Positions 9,688 through 18,063 of a DNA stretch of 64,000 nt are shown here, in pieces. How positions within the stretch are numbered: the first letter of the stretch is position 1; each line of letters begins with the position of its first letter. The notes beneath the pieces are model-generated. The model did not search any database and had not been told where the DNA came from. It saw nothing but the letters and a program-made list of their open reading frames with translations. Source of the stretch: G963678255 sp963678255 (lineage in GTDB: Bacteria > Cloacimonadota > Cloacimonadia > Cloacimonadales > WRIO01); the NCBI GenBank assembly GCA_963678255.2, contig CAXXTW010000002.1, forward strand, positions 1,178,001-1,242,000, read 5' to 3'. A program made the translations under genes and the position numbers.

Positions 9688-10101
9688 ATGAATAGTATAA
9701 ACAAAACTTTGCTATCTGGTTTATTTGCTGGATTAATCATCCTAGTCACAGGGCTTGGATTGGTTCCTCTTATAGGTGATCAAATGCATGAAGTATTAAA
9801 AAGTCATAATGCTCCTCCTTTAGGAATTCCGGCAATGATTTTTTTTGCAGCTGTTTCATTAATCAATGGTGTTTTCCTGATGGCTTTATATGTTCTACTC
9901 AAAGATAGGTTTACATCAAATAAAAGAGCATTATTTTCCATTGTAACATGTTTTTGGCTTTTGAAATATGTTCTATCAAACATGTCTCTGGTAGCCTATG
10001 GTTTTATGCCACTTAAGCTTTCTCTAGTCGGTACAGTTTGGGGATTTTATGAGCTACTTGCTGGTTGCATTGTTGGAATCAATGTCATAAAGAAGTTATA
10101 A
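9688..10101 (+). CDS. Small integral membrane protein, four predicted helices
   Basis: A 137-residue protein preceded by a GAAGGAG site. Four hydrophobic helices are visible at about residues 9-29, 46-68, 80-97 and 110-131, with a conserved-looking loop LKSHNAPPLGIPAM between the first two. I do not recognise the family. It sits between the decayed beta-helix gene and a chemoreceptor, on the same strand but with a 151-base gap to the latter, so shared function is not implied. Confidence 0.65.
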   Translation: MNSINKTLLSGLFAGLIILVTGLGLVPLIGDQMHEVLKSHNAPPLGIPAMIFFAAVSLINGVFLMALYVLLKDRFTSNKRALFSIVTCFWLLKYVLSNMSLVAYGFMPLKLSLVGTVWGFYELLAGCIVGINVIKKL

Positions 10102-10252
10102 TAACAATATTTCCATCAGACTAGCAAATGGTGAATCAATATTTGTTTGCACAAAAGTAAATAATCTTGGCGATTATCGACTAAAGTGTGCTAAATAGCA
10201 ATGATTTTATTATGTAAAAGGGATATTTTAACTCCCTGTTATTGGAGGATAT

Positions 10253-12157
10253 ATGAAAAAAAACACTCTGACCTTTAAATTAATTTCTAGAATAGTTTTT
10301 GTTGTGTTGTTAATTATGTTTGTTTTTCTTGTAGTAACTTTGATCATATCAAAAAATCAGCTTTATAGAAATTTGAATATAAAAGCTGAAGAAATTGCAC
10401 AAAGATTGTCAAAAACACTGAGTAATAGTATCTGGTCTTATGATAAAAAAGAAACTAAACTATTTGTAGATTTGGAAATGAAGGATAAAAGTCTCGTTTC
10501 TGTTACAGTTTTAGAAAACAATGGGAATAAATTTATAGAACAATCCAGAAATAAGAATTGGGTTGTAGTAAATGGATCATTAACCAAAGATCTTGAGAGC
10601 CTTATTACCTTTACTTTGAAGAAAAATATTTCCAGGGAAGAAAACAATATTGGAATATTGAAAATATGTTTTACAACAAAATTTATCAATTCTGAATTAT
10701 TAAAAAGTTTTTCCTATACTGTATTACAGATAATTATTCTTTGTTTAGCAATAATAATAATGCTGATCCTGATTGTGAGACTTTATATATTGAAGCCTTT
10801 AGAAATTGTAATCAACAGTGTTGCAGAGATTTCTAAAGGAGAAGGCGATTTGACTAAAAGTCTTGATTTTAAATCTACTGATGAATTCAATACTTTATCA
10901 GATACAATAAATAAACTCATTTTCAAAGTGCGTCAGATAGTAATATCAATTCTCAAAATAAACTCAATTCTTTCAAAAAACGCTTATCTGTTATCGGATA
11001 CATCATCTGATATGGCAGAATGTGCCTCAGAAATGCAAATGGAAGTCAATAAAGTAACAAATTCTATAGAAACAATAAGTAACACAGTTCATTCAATAAG
11101 TATGTATACTTCAGAAGCATCAGAAAATGTAAATTCCTTAGCAACCGCTTCAGAGCAAATGTCCGCGAACACAAACGAAATGGCAAATGCCTCTCAAATA
11201 TCATCCCAAAGTGTTAATGAGGTTACAAATTCAATGGGGCAGGTTGTTGAAAAAATTAAGCATGTAAACAACAATCTAAATGAAGTAGTAAATAGTATCA
11301 CTTACTCAGCTTCTGCGATTGAAGAGATTAGTTCAAGTTTGTCAAATGTTTCAATAAATACTTCGAGTGCTAGAGCGATTTCTTCAAATGCTGATAATCA
11401 AGCCAAATTAGTTTTGCAATCTATGGAAGAACTACAAGGATATGCAAGAGAGATTGGAAAAATTGTAGTAATTATCAATAACATTGCCGATCAAACCAAC
11501 ATGCTAGCCTTAAATGCAACCATAGAAGCTGCATCTGCTGGAGAAGCTGGAAAAGGTTTTGCAGTCGTAGCAAATGAAGTAAAGATCTTGGCAAAACAAA
11601 CTGCCAATGCTACAAGCAAGATTGCAGAGCAGATAGATCAAGTTCAGAAATCTACAGAAAACACTTTTCATTCTGTAAATTCTATTAGCTCAACGATAAA
11701 TGAATTGTTTAAGATTTCTGATATAATTGCCAACAGCGTTCAAGAGCAAACCTTAGTTGTCAATGAAATTGCCAGTTCTGTTGCAATGGCAGCCGAAAAC
11801 TCCAAGCTTGTAGGACAGTTTTCAAAAGAAATTGAACAAGGTGCTATAATCGTATCAGATTCAGCAATGAATACAGCCAACAATGTCAGTCTTATCGCTA
11901 AATCAAGTAAAGAATCAGCTAATACAGCAATAGAAATTGCCAGTAGCAGTGATCAAGCAAACAATAAAGTAACCAACATAAATAATAGTGCAAAACAAAT
12001 TAATGATAGTCTAAATCAGATAGTTTCTAACATGAATTGGATATCAATTGCATCAGAAGAAAGTACTAGGAGCAGTAAAAGTGTAAAAACATCAGTAAAT
12101 GAGTTAACTAATTTAGTTAAAGAATTTAACGATGTGATTGGTAATTTCAAAGTCTAG
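10253..12157 (+). CDS. Methyl-accepting chemotaxis protein
   Basis: A 634-residue transmembrane receptor. Helix 1 lies at about residues 11-33, followed by a periplasmic sensor of about 120 residues, helix 2 at about 157-180 and a HAMP region (LKPLEIVINSVAEISKGEGDLTKSL). The long coiled-coil signalling domain has the canonical hairpin tip near residues 405-450: IADQTNMLALNATIEAA, GEAGKGFAVVANEVK. It should signal to CheA/CheW, none of which are in this window. It starts after TTGGAGGATAT. The next gene encodes a SpoIIAA-like protein 112 bases downstream. The ligand is unknown. Confidence 0.93.
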   Translation: MKKNTLTFKLISRIVFVVLLIMFVFLVVTLIISKNQLYRNLNIKAEEIAQRLSKTLSNSIWSYDKKETKLFVDLEMKDKSLVSVTVLENNGNKFIEQSRNKNWVVVNGSLTKDLESLITFTLKKNISREENNIGILKICFTTKFINSELLKSFSYTVLQIIILCLAIIIMLILIVRLYILKPLEIVINSVAEISKGEGDLTKSLDFKSTDEFNTLSDTINKLIFKVRQIVISILKINSILSKNAYLLSDTSSDMAECASEMQMEVNKVTNSIETISNTVHSISMYTSEASENVNSLATASEQMSANTNEMANASQISSQSVNEVTNSMGQVVEKIKHVNNNLNEVVNSITYSASAIEEISSSLSNVSINTSSARAISSNADNQAKLVLQSMEELQGYAREIGKIVVIINNIADQTNMLALNATIEAASAGEAGKGFAVVANEVKILAKQTANATSKIAEQIDQVQKSTENTFHSVNSISSTINELFKISDIIANSVQEQTLVVNEIASSVAMAAENSKLVGQFSKEIEQGAIIVSDSAMNTANNVSLIAKSSKESANTAIEIASSSDQANNKVTNINNSAKQINDSLNQIVSNMNWISIASEESTRSSKSVKTSVNELTNLVKEFNDVIGNFKV

Positions 12158-12269
12158 GCAATTCATTTTATGGATTTGTGTATAAATGTAAAATATTAAA
12201 TCTAATCAATAATGAGTTATTAAATTTATAAAATTTAAGATTTAGTCAAAGAAAATACAAGGAGGAATA

Positions 12270-12659
12270 ATGTACAAGATTGAAAAAACAAATTACGGGT
12301 TTAAACTGACTTTTAGTGAAACAGTTAGTTTAAATGAAATTAACAAATGGTATCAGGACTGTGAAACAATTTTATTAAATCCACCAAATGAATTTAAAGT
12401 CATGATTGATATGGTTAATATATTACCATTAACTAATGATACTCAAGAAATTATGCAAAAAGGTCAAGAACTCTTTAAAAAAAAGGGTATGATTAGAAGC
12501 GTTGTTTTAGTAAACAAAGTTGTTATTGCAATGCAATTTAAAAGAATTGCCAGTGAAAGTGGTATTCGTAGCAGTGAAAGATATTTAGCAACAGAAAATC
12601 CTAATGCCATGACAATGGCTATGGATTGGTTAGTAAAAGGAATAGAACCATCAGATTAG
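12270..12659 (+). CDS. SpoIIAA-like (STAS/SEC14-type) protein, copy 1
   Basis: A 129-residue cytosolic protein starting after AAGGAGGAATA. The order VMIDMVNILPLTNDTQEIMQ, GQELFKKKGMIRSVVLV, MQFKRIASESGI and the closing AMDWLVKGIEP matches the SpoIIAA-like family (PF11964), which has a STAS-like fold and no settled biochemical role. A paralogue lies at 15393-15785 with the same ending. Its position behind a chemoreceptor hints at a signalling or regulatory part, which is inference. It is followed by a factor-independent terminator at 12752-12782. Confidence 0.82.
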   Translation: MYKIEKTNYGFKLTFSETVSLNEINKWYQDCETILLNPPNEFKVMIDMVNILPLTNDTQEIMQKGQELFKKKGMIRSVVLVNKVVIAMQFKRIASESGIRSSERYLATENPNAMTMAMDWLVKGIEPSD

Positions 12660-12751
12660 CATTATCAGGTTAGATATAAAAGTAATCTCAATGTTAAGTT
12701 TGATATTTTGAGAAACAACTAATTGGTTTCCGTATTCATGAGATCATAATA

Positions 12752-12782
12752 AGAGTCTGTGGAAGCAGGCTCTTTCTTTTTT
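12752..12782 (+). terminator. Rho-independent terminator after the SpoIIAA-like gene
   Basis: AGAGTCTG, a six-base loop TGGAAG, and CAGGCTCT form an eight-pair stem with one T-G wobble. A T-rich run (TTTCTTTTTT) follows at once. Confidence 0.75.
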
Positions 12783-13093
12783 GCATTTTTTTTTGATACA
12801 AAAGTTATAATAATATCGTTTTAATATAGCAAGGTAAGCAATATATTCTAACATAAATGTGTTTATATTGCTATAAAACCATTAAAAGACTGTCAAAATC
12901 ACAGATTTTTTTTAAGAAATACAATTGCATATTAGCGACAAAATACTTATGAAGAAGGAGACTGTGCACCTTTTAATTTAACTAATTTCTTACTTATCTG
13001 CACAATACTATTTTGATATTTAAAAAAACTGGTCGAGTTTCATCGTTTTTTCCTAAAACTGAAGAAGAAAATGAAAAAAGATTTAAAAAACAC

Positions 13094-13122
13094 TTGACAT
13101 ACATTCAATATGTTTATACGAT
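13094..13122 (+). promoter_or_regulatory. Sigma70-type promoter in the 12.7-13.3 kb gap
   Basis: TTGACA (13094-13099), a 17-base spacer and TACGAT (13117-13122) give a good promoter match. It would drive the small frame at 13199 and the beta-helix gene at 13358. The remainder of the gap (12783-13090) is AT-rich and holds only a weak inverted repeat, TATAGCAA...TTGCTATA. Confidence 0.55.
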
Positions 13123-13198
13123 ACTCAACGTGTATTAAGATAACTATTAGTTATCATAAGTGTCGTGTAATGCATATGTGTATAATTAAGGAGAAGAT

Positions 13199-13321
13199 AT
13201 GAGAATTCTATCCATTTGTATTTCATTGAGTTATGCAATTGATTGTTTATTTTCTCGGAATAGTGAGGGTCCTATTTTAAATGTTTTAAATAATAAAAAA
13301 CTATCTAATAAAAATAATTAA
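13199..13321 (+). CDS. Possible 40-residue leader peptide or gene remnant
   Basis: An ATG at 13199 sits behind TTAAGGAGAAGAT, a strong ribosome-binding site, and 77 bases downstream of a promoter-like sequence. The 40 residues begin MRILSICISLSYAIDCLF, which looks like the start of an exported protein, and then become Asn/Lys-rich before the stop. It may be a genuine short peptide, a translated leader of the beta-helix gene that starts 36 bases further on, or the stub of a lost gene. No family is recognised. Confidence 0.35.
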   Translation: MRILSICISLSYAIDCLFSRNSEGPILNVLNNKKLSNKNN

Positions 13322-13357
13322 TGGTACAAATATATCTACAAAATGAGAGGAGAGATT

Positions 13358-15130
13358 ATGAAACGCATCATACTTTTGATTATCACATTTTTTATCAATG
13401 TAGTATTGTTTTCAGTAACACTTAACATCCCAACACAATACCCTACAATTCAAGCTGGAATCAATGCAGCACAAAATGGAGACATGGTATTGGTTGAACC
13501 GGGCACTTATTATGAAAACATTAATTTCAGAGGTAAAAACATTACTGTTACTAGTCAATACATTAATGATTCAAATCCCAATACAATCCTAAACACAATT
13601 ATTAATGGCTCTGCTTCTACAGAACCTGACACCGGTAGTGTGGTTTTAATCATTTCAGGAGAAGATTCCACGGCAGTCTTGAATGGTTTCACCATTACCG
13701 GTGGTTCAGGAACCAAATGGCATTATGAGCATGGAGGATCTGTGTTGAGAGCAGGAGGAGGTATATTCATTACACTTTCTTCTCCAACGATTAGCAACAA
13801 CATCATTGTCTATAATGAAGCCATCACTGTTAACAGCAACATATTAACAGCTGGAGGTGGAGGTATCAGAGCAGGGGATGGCACTCCTTTGATAATCAAC
13901 AACATTATTGCTCATAATAAAGGAATGTATTGTGGAGGATTGGACTTAAACTATACAGGAGCCATAATAAAAAACAATATTATAGCCAACAACAAGGTTT
14001 ATCAGGCTGTTCCCTCAACCATTACTTATGGGGGTGGTGGATTATGTGCTTATAAAAATTATCAAGGTCACCCAGTTATTCTAGAAAACAATACCATAGT
14101 AGGAAATGAAGCTACAGGAGCTTTTTCTAGTGCAGCGGGCAAAGGAGGTGGTGTTATGTGCTGGGAAACTGTAATAATTATTCGTAACAATATAATTCAA
14201 GGAAATTGTCAAACATTTGGTGGTGATATTCACAATATTTCATCCAATCTTGAATTGACTTATTCAGCTCTAAGTCAGGTCAATAATGGAATTGGAAACA
14301 TTACAGATTATGCCTATTTCTTAGAAGGAATGCTTACTTTATATCCAATGTCTCCATGTATTGATGCAGGAAATCCCGATATCATTTTTAATGATATCGA
14401 AAATCCTTTCTTACCAGGCAATGCACTTCACCCTTCCTTGAACACTCTAAGAAATGATATTGGGGCTTATGGCGGACCATTGGCAAAAACAATGCCTTTA
14501 TTTGAATTAAACTCTTGGTTTTGCCCTGAAATAACTACATTAACCAATGTTCAGTTTCACTCAGACAAAATCTTCTCAATTCCTATCACCAATCAATCAA
14601 ACAGAAGTTGGCAAATAATCTCTGTAAGCTCTTCTAATCCACAATTATACACCTCTTCAATCATACAAGAAACGCCCTTTCTACCTATGCAGAAAAACTC
14701 AATAGAATTTATTCTTTTACCTTCCAGTACAGGGATTCAAACAGATACGCTTTATTTTTATCACAACAACCCTGATGTCCCAAGTCCTTTTCAAGCTAAA
14801 GTTACTTATACAGTCACTGTTGGTAATGAAGATGCAGTAGAAAGTAATAAACCTCTGTTGGAAGGTTTAAATATATACCCAAATCCATTTAATCCTAAAA
14901 CCAAAATTTCCTATCTGTTAAACAAAGGATCTCAGGTTAATGTTACCATTTATAATTCCAAAGGTCAAAAAATTGAAACATTACAAAATGGTTTCCAGTC
15001 TAAAGGTAACTATAGCTTAGTATGGGATGGAAATAAGGTCAATAACTCTCCCCTAAGTTCAGGAATTTATTTCTGTAAAATAACGACAGATAACATAACA
15101 TCAATTAGAAAGATTTCCTTAATCAAGTAA
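13358..15130 (+). CDS. Right-handed beta-helix surface protein with C-terminal sorting domain
   Basis: The frame opens at 13343, but the ATG at 13358 has GAGGAGAG before it and gives the same start (MKRIILL) as the paralogous pseudogene, so 590 residues is preferred. After the signal peptide comes a pectate-lyase-like beta-helix: YPTIQAGINAAQNGDMVLVEPGTYYENI, then repeated rungs with LNGFTITGG, NNIIANNK and ENNTIVGNE. CIDAGNP and NTLRNDIGAYGG close the helix, as is common in this class. A short beta-sandwich segment precedes the 84-residue sorting domain (from about 507, YPNPFNPKTKI, to ISLIK). The helix may bind or cleave polysaccharide, but no catalytic residues are assignable. Confidence 0.88.
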   Translation: MKRIILLIITFFINVVLFSVTLNIPTQYPTIQAGINAAQNGDMVLVEPGTYYENINFRGKNITVTSQYINDSNPNTILNTIINGSASTEPDTGSVVLIISGEDSTAVLNGFTITGGSGTKWHYEHGGSVLRAGGGIFITLSSPTISNNIIVYNEAITVNSNILTAGGGGIRAGDGTPLIINNIIAHNKGMYCGGLDLNYTGAIIKNNIIANNKVYQAVPSTITYGGGGLCAYKNYQGHPVILENNTIVGNEATGAFSSAAGKGGGVMCWETVIIIRNNIIQGNCQTFGGDIHNISSNLELTYSALSQVNNGIGNITDYAYFLEGMLTLYPMSPCIDAGNPDIIFNDIENPFLPGNALHPSLNTLRNDIGAYGGPLAKTMPLFELNSWFCPEITTLTNVQFHSDKIFSIPITNQSNRSWQIISVSSSNPQLYTSSIIQETPFLPMQKNSIEFILLPSSTGIQTDTLYFYHNNPDVPSPFQAKVTYTVTVGNEDAVESNKPLLEGLNIYPNPFNPKTKISYLLNKGSQVNVTIYNSKGQKIETLQNGFQSKGNYSLVWDGNKVNNSPLSSGIYFCKITTDNITSIRKISLIK

Positions 15131-15153
15131 AAAATGTTTAAAATGAATATAAC

Positions 15154-15348
15154 AAAAAGAGCTTCCCTTATTGATTTGTTTTTTAAAAGAAGCATAAACC
15201 CCCTCCAAGGTAAGCAGATTACTCTAACCCTATCCATAAAGAGATCAAGATACCTTAAACATCAAATCAAATTGTGGCATCTATTTCGCAATTTCAAAAA
15301 CACTGGTTAGCAGAAAACCTGATGTTTTTGCAGTGGGAAGCTCTTTTC
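15154..15348. repeat. Possible miniature inverted-repeat element (13-bp perfect ends)
   Basis: AAAAGAGCTTCCC at 15155-15167 is matched by its exact complement GGGAAGCTCTTTT at 15335-15347. The 167-base interior is non-coding and fills most of the gap between the beta-helix gene and the second SpoIIAA-like gene. Clear target-site duplications are not visible, so a long-range stem in the 5' region of the downstream gene is an alternative to a mobile-element relic. Confidence 0.4.
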
Positions 15349-15392
15349 ACTCTCATACCCCAATTTATTTTTTTTAAAAAAAGGAGGTTATC

Positions 15393-15785
15393 CTGTATAA
15401 GATTGAAAAAACTGATTTTGGATACAAATTATCATTTATAGATATCATTAGTTTGGATGAGATTAAAGACTGGTACTTAGAGTCTAAAATAATCTTAAAA
15501 TCAAATAAGACAAGTTTTTCGGTTTTAATTGATATGACAAGAGTTTCTCCTTTAGGAAGTGAAGCAAAACAAATAATGCTTCAGGGACAAAAAATGTACA
15601 AAGATAATGGAATGGTTCGTAGTGTTGTTTTAGTTGATCAAGTCCTTGAGGCTCTTCAATTCAAGATATTGGCTATGGAAAGAGGAATTAATATCACAGA
15701 ACGGTACATAGCGACAGAAAGCCCAAATGCTCAGAAAAAAACATTAGATTGGCTAGTTAAGGGAATAGAGCCTGACACACACTAA
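15393..15785 (+). CDS. SpoIIAA-like (STAS/SEC14-type) protein, copy 2, apparent CTG start
   Basis: The protein parallels copy 1 from its first residues: CTG-encoded start, then YKIEKTDFGYKLSF against MYKIEKTNYGFKLTF. A very strong AAGGAGGT site lies five bases before this CTG at 15393, and a stop codon at 15375 excludes longer forms. No ATG or GTG exists near the position, and the first TTG (15453) would cut off 20 conserved residues. The product is 130 residues and includes VLIDMTRVSPLGSEAKQIML, GMVRSVVLVDQ and TLDWLVKGIEP. Its stop overlaps an ATG by one base (TAATG), suggesting coupling to the dehydrogenase gene downstream. Function as for copy 1: family known, role unknown. Confidence 0.8.
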   Translation: MYKIEKTDFGYKLSFIDIISLDEIKDWYLESKIILKSNKTSFSVLIDMTRVSPLGSEAKQIMLQGQKMYKDNGMVRSVVLVDQVLEALQFKILAMERGINITERYIATESPNAQKKTLDWLVKGIEPDTH

Positions 15786-15808
15786 TGCATAGAAAGGAAA
15801 TTATAAAT

Positions 15809-16759
15809 ATGACTAGAGTTAAAATTAAAGCTGTAAAATGCCCCAAATATGGTCCTCCCGAAGTACTTCAACTAGTTGAAATTGATAAACCAAAACCCAA
15901 AGACAATGAAATTCTAGTAAAAATCAAGGCAACTGCTGTTACAGCCAGTGATGTATTCATTCGTAGTGGGGATTTACCATTACGATATAAAATCCTCATG
16001 AGACTTTTCATAGGGATATTCAAGCCAAGGCGTTCGGTAATTGGATTGGTCTTTTCTGGGGTTGTGGAATCAATTGGTAAAGAAATCCTCAATTTCACAC
16101 CAGGTGAAGAAGTCTATGGGATGACAGGGTTCAATCTCGGAGCATATGCAGAATATACATGTGTTAAGGAATCTTGTTCAACAACGGGGGTTATTGCTTT
16201 AAAACCTAAAAATATAAGCCATGAAGATGCGACCACAGCAGTATATGGTGGTTCTTTAGCTATGCAATATCTGGACAAAGCCCATATAAAACCAAATCAA
16301 CATATATTGATTTATGGAGCTTCAGGCACTTCCGGACTCATAGCTGTTCAATATGCGAAATTTTTAGGTGCAATCGTGACAGCTGTTTGTAGTGGTAAAA
16401 ATGCAGAATTAGTGAAATCTCTAGGTGCTGATCAAGTGATTGATTATACTGTAACTGATTATCTAGATACAGATATTAAATTTGATACTATTCTGGATTC
16501 CGTAGGAAAATTGAAAAATTCTCTACTTAAAGAGAACTGCCGTAATGCCTTGAAAAAAGAGGGAAAATACATTTCTATTGATGATGGATCATTGGTTCTC
16601 TGCTCCGATAGATTGACTTACTTGGAAAACTTAATCCAACATGGAATCATCAAACCATTCACGGGAAAAACATATAAATTAGAAGATATAGTAGAAGCTC
16701 ACCGTTATGTGCAAAAAGGTCATAAAACTGGTGGTGTTGCAATCACTGTCTCTAGATAA
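15809..16759 (+). CDS. Zinc-independent MDR-family NAD(P)-dependent alcohol dehydrogenase / quinone oxidoreductase
   Basis: A medium-chain dehydrogenase/reductase of about 316 residues. An ATG at 15785 overlaps the previous stop (TAATG), but the ATG at 15809 is preceded by AAAGGA and gives the usual family opening (KAVKCPKYGPPEVLQL). The N-terminal GroES-like fold includes GLVFSGVVESIGKE and GEEVYG. The nucleotide-binding part has the ILIYGASGTSGLIAVQYAK motif, and the C-terminus ends HRYVQKGHKTGGVAITV, all typical of the YhdH/quinone-oxidoreductase branch. Zinc ligand cysteines are not evident. It likely reduces a small carbonyl or quinone with NADPH. The link to the SpoIIAA-like gene is positional only. 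Confidence 0.85.
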   Translation: MTRVKIKAVKCPKYGPPEVLQLVEIDKPKPKDNEILVKIKATAVTASDVFIRSGDLPLRYKILMRLFIGIFKPRRSVIGLVFSGVVESIGKEILNFTPGEEVYGMTGFNLGAYAEYTCVKESCSTTGVIALKPKNISHEDATTAVYGGSLAMQYLDKAHIKPNQHILIYGASGTSGLIAVQYAKFLGAIVTAVCSGKNAELVKSLGADQVIDYTVTDYLDTDIKFDTILDSVGKLKNSLLKENCRNALKKEGKYISIDDGSLVLCSDRLTYLENLIQHGIIKPFTGKTYKLEDIVEAHRYVQKGHKTGGVAITVSR

Positions 16760-16775
16760 AAGAAGGTTTTAATAA

Positions 16776-16976
16776 ATGATACATCTGGTTTTAATACATT
16801 TACTCATTCTAAGAATCTTGCAGGAGTTATCAAATCCTATCCTACATGGTTTAATTCAATATAAAACCAATAATTATATCAACCTTAACAATTCAGTTCT
16901 GGCTGATCAATTAGAGATAATCTTAAAAGCTGAGACTTGGCTTCTGCAAAAAGGGCTATCAGAGGATCAAAGATGA
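16776..16976 (+). CDS. Small hypothetical protein
   Basis: A 66-residue frame 16 bases after the dehydrogenase, with a modest AAGG site. The N-terminus is hydrophobic (MIHLVLIHLLILRIL). The C-terminus is amphipathic (LADQLEIILKAETWLLQKGLSEDQ). I do not recognise it. It could be a small membrane-associated protein or a remnant. The following 127 bases up to the kinase gene hold no further frame. Confidence 0.4.
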   Translation: MIHLVLIHLLILRILQELSNPILHGLIQYKTNNYINLNNSVLADQLEIILKAETWLLQKGLSEDQR

Positions 16977-17103
16977 CTTTAATAATAATACATCAGATTA
17001 TTTTAATAGTCATTCAGATAAAATAACAACTTCAGACACTAGCTGTTTCAAAGTAATTACCAAATGCCAGGAGTTTTTACAACTCATTAAAGGAGGAGAA
17101 TCT

Positions 17104-17967
17104 ATGGATAATGGAACATTGGGACATTGTGGGTTTAATTGTGAAAAATGTATGGTCAATAAAATCACCGATTGTAAAAATCTTTCAATAAAGTTTGATA
17201 AGATATCCTGCCAAGATAATGGAATTCTAGAACAAGAGTTAAATCAAGCAACCTGTAAAATCCATAATGAGTTGAAAAATGAGTTAATGGATAAGAAATG
17301 GATCATAGATTTAGTTGCTCATGATATGAAAAATACAGTTGGAAATATCGCATCCTTGATTGATTTTATCCCTACTGAAGATATTCCTCAAACATCTCTG
17401 AAAAACCTTACTTTAATCAAATCTTTAAGTCAAAGAGCTATGAAACTAATTAGAAACGTCTTGGAAGCCAATAAATATTACACCAATCAGATTTATTCAG
17501 GTAAGTCTCTTTGCAACATCAAACAAATGCTAAAAATTACAGAAGATGTTATCCGCTTTGAGGCAGAAAAAAAGAATGTAAAAACGATATTCAATTATTG
17601 TTCAGAAGATCTCTATTTAGAGATTCATGAAGATGTTTTCAATCAGATATTCGAAAACATTCTCCTTAATTCATTAAAATTTACACCTGAAAACGGTTTC
17701 ATTGAAGTCAACCTCCAAAATGACACAGAATCCATTATCTTTCAAATCAAGGACAGTGGAATAGGCATCCCTCAAGACACCCTTACCCATATCTTTTCAA
17801 AACAATCATCAAACTACAGAAAGGGTCTCAAGGGAGAAGCATCCACTGGATTGGGCTTATTTATCGTGGAAAAACTAGTCAAAACCCACAATGGTACTAT
17901 CAATATAGAATCAAAAGAAAACTATGGAACTCAAATCATGTTAAAATTCCCACTCACCGCCTGTTGA
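17104..17967 (+). CDS. Soluble sensor histidine kinase with cysteine-rich N-terminus
   Basis: A 287-residue kinase without transmembrane helices, started by ATG after AAAGGAGGAGAATCT. The H-box LVAHDMKNTVGNI places the phospho-acceptor at His73. The ATPase domain has N-box FENILLNSLKFTPENG, G1 DSGIGIP and G2 STGLGLFIVEKLVKTHNG. The first 51 residues contain six cysteines (9, 13, 16, 24, 36, 51) in a CxxxCxxC start that resembles the opening of DUF3795-type cysteine-rich domains. A metal, iron-sulfur or redox sensor is a reasonable inference. No response regulator is adjacent. A bidirectional terminator follows. Confidence 0.88.
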   Translation: MDNGTLGHCGFNCEKCMVNKITDCKNLSIKFDKISCQDNGILEQELNQATCKIHNELKNELMDKKWIIDLVAHDMKNTVGNIASLIDFIPTEDIPQTSLKNLTLIKSLSQRAMKLIRNVLEANKYYTNQIYSGKSLCNIKQMLKITEDVIRFEAEKKNVKTIFNYCSEDLYLEIHEDVFNQIFENILLNSLKFTPENGFIEVNLQNDTESIIFQIKDSGIGIPQDTLTHIFSKQSSNYRKGLKGEASTGLGLFIVEKLVKTHNGTINIESKENYGTQIMLKFPLTAC

Positions 17968-18030
17968 TCTAATAACTCTAAAGAACAGCTGAACATTCAG
18001 ATGTTTTTTTTTACTATTATTATTCAAAAA

Positions 18031-18058
18031 AAAAGGGCTGATTCAACAGCCCCTTTTT
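18031..18058. terminator. Bidirectional terminator between the kinase and tldE
   Basis: GGGCTG, loop ATTCAA and CAGCCC form a perfect six-pair GC-rich stem flanked by an A-run on the left and a T-run on the right. It can stop transcription from both convergent genes. Confidence 0.8.
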
Positions 18059-18063
18059 AATAT

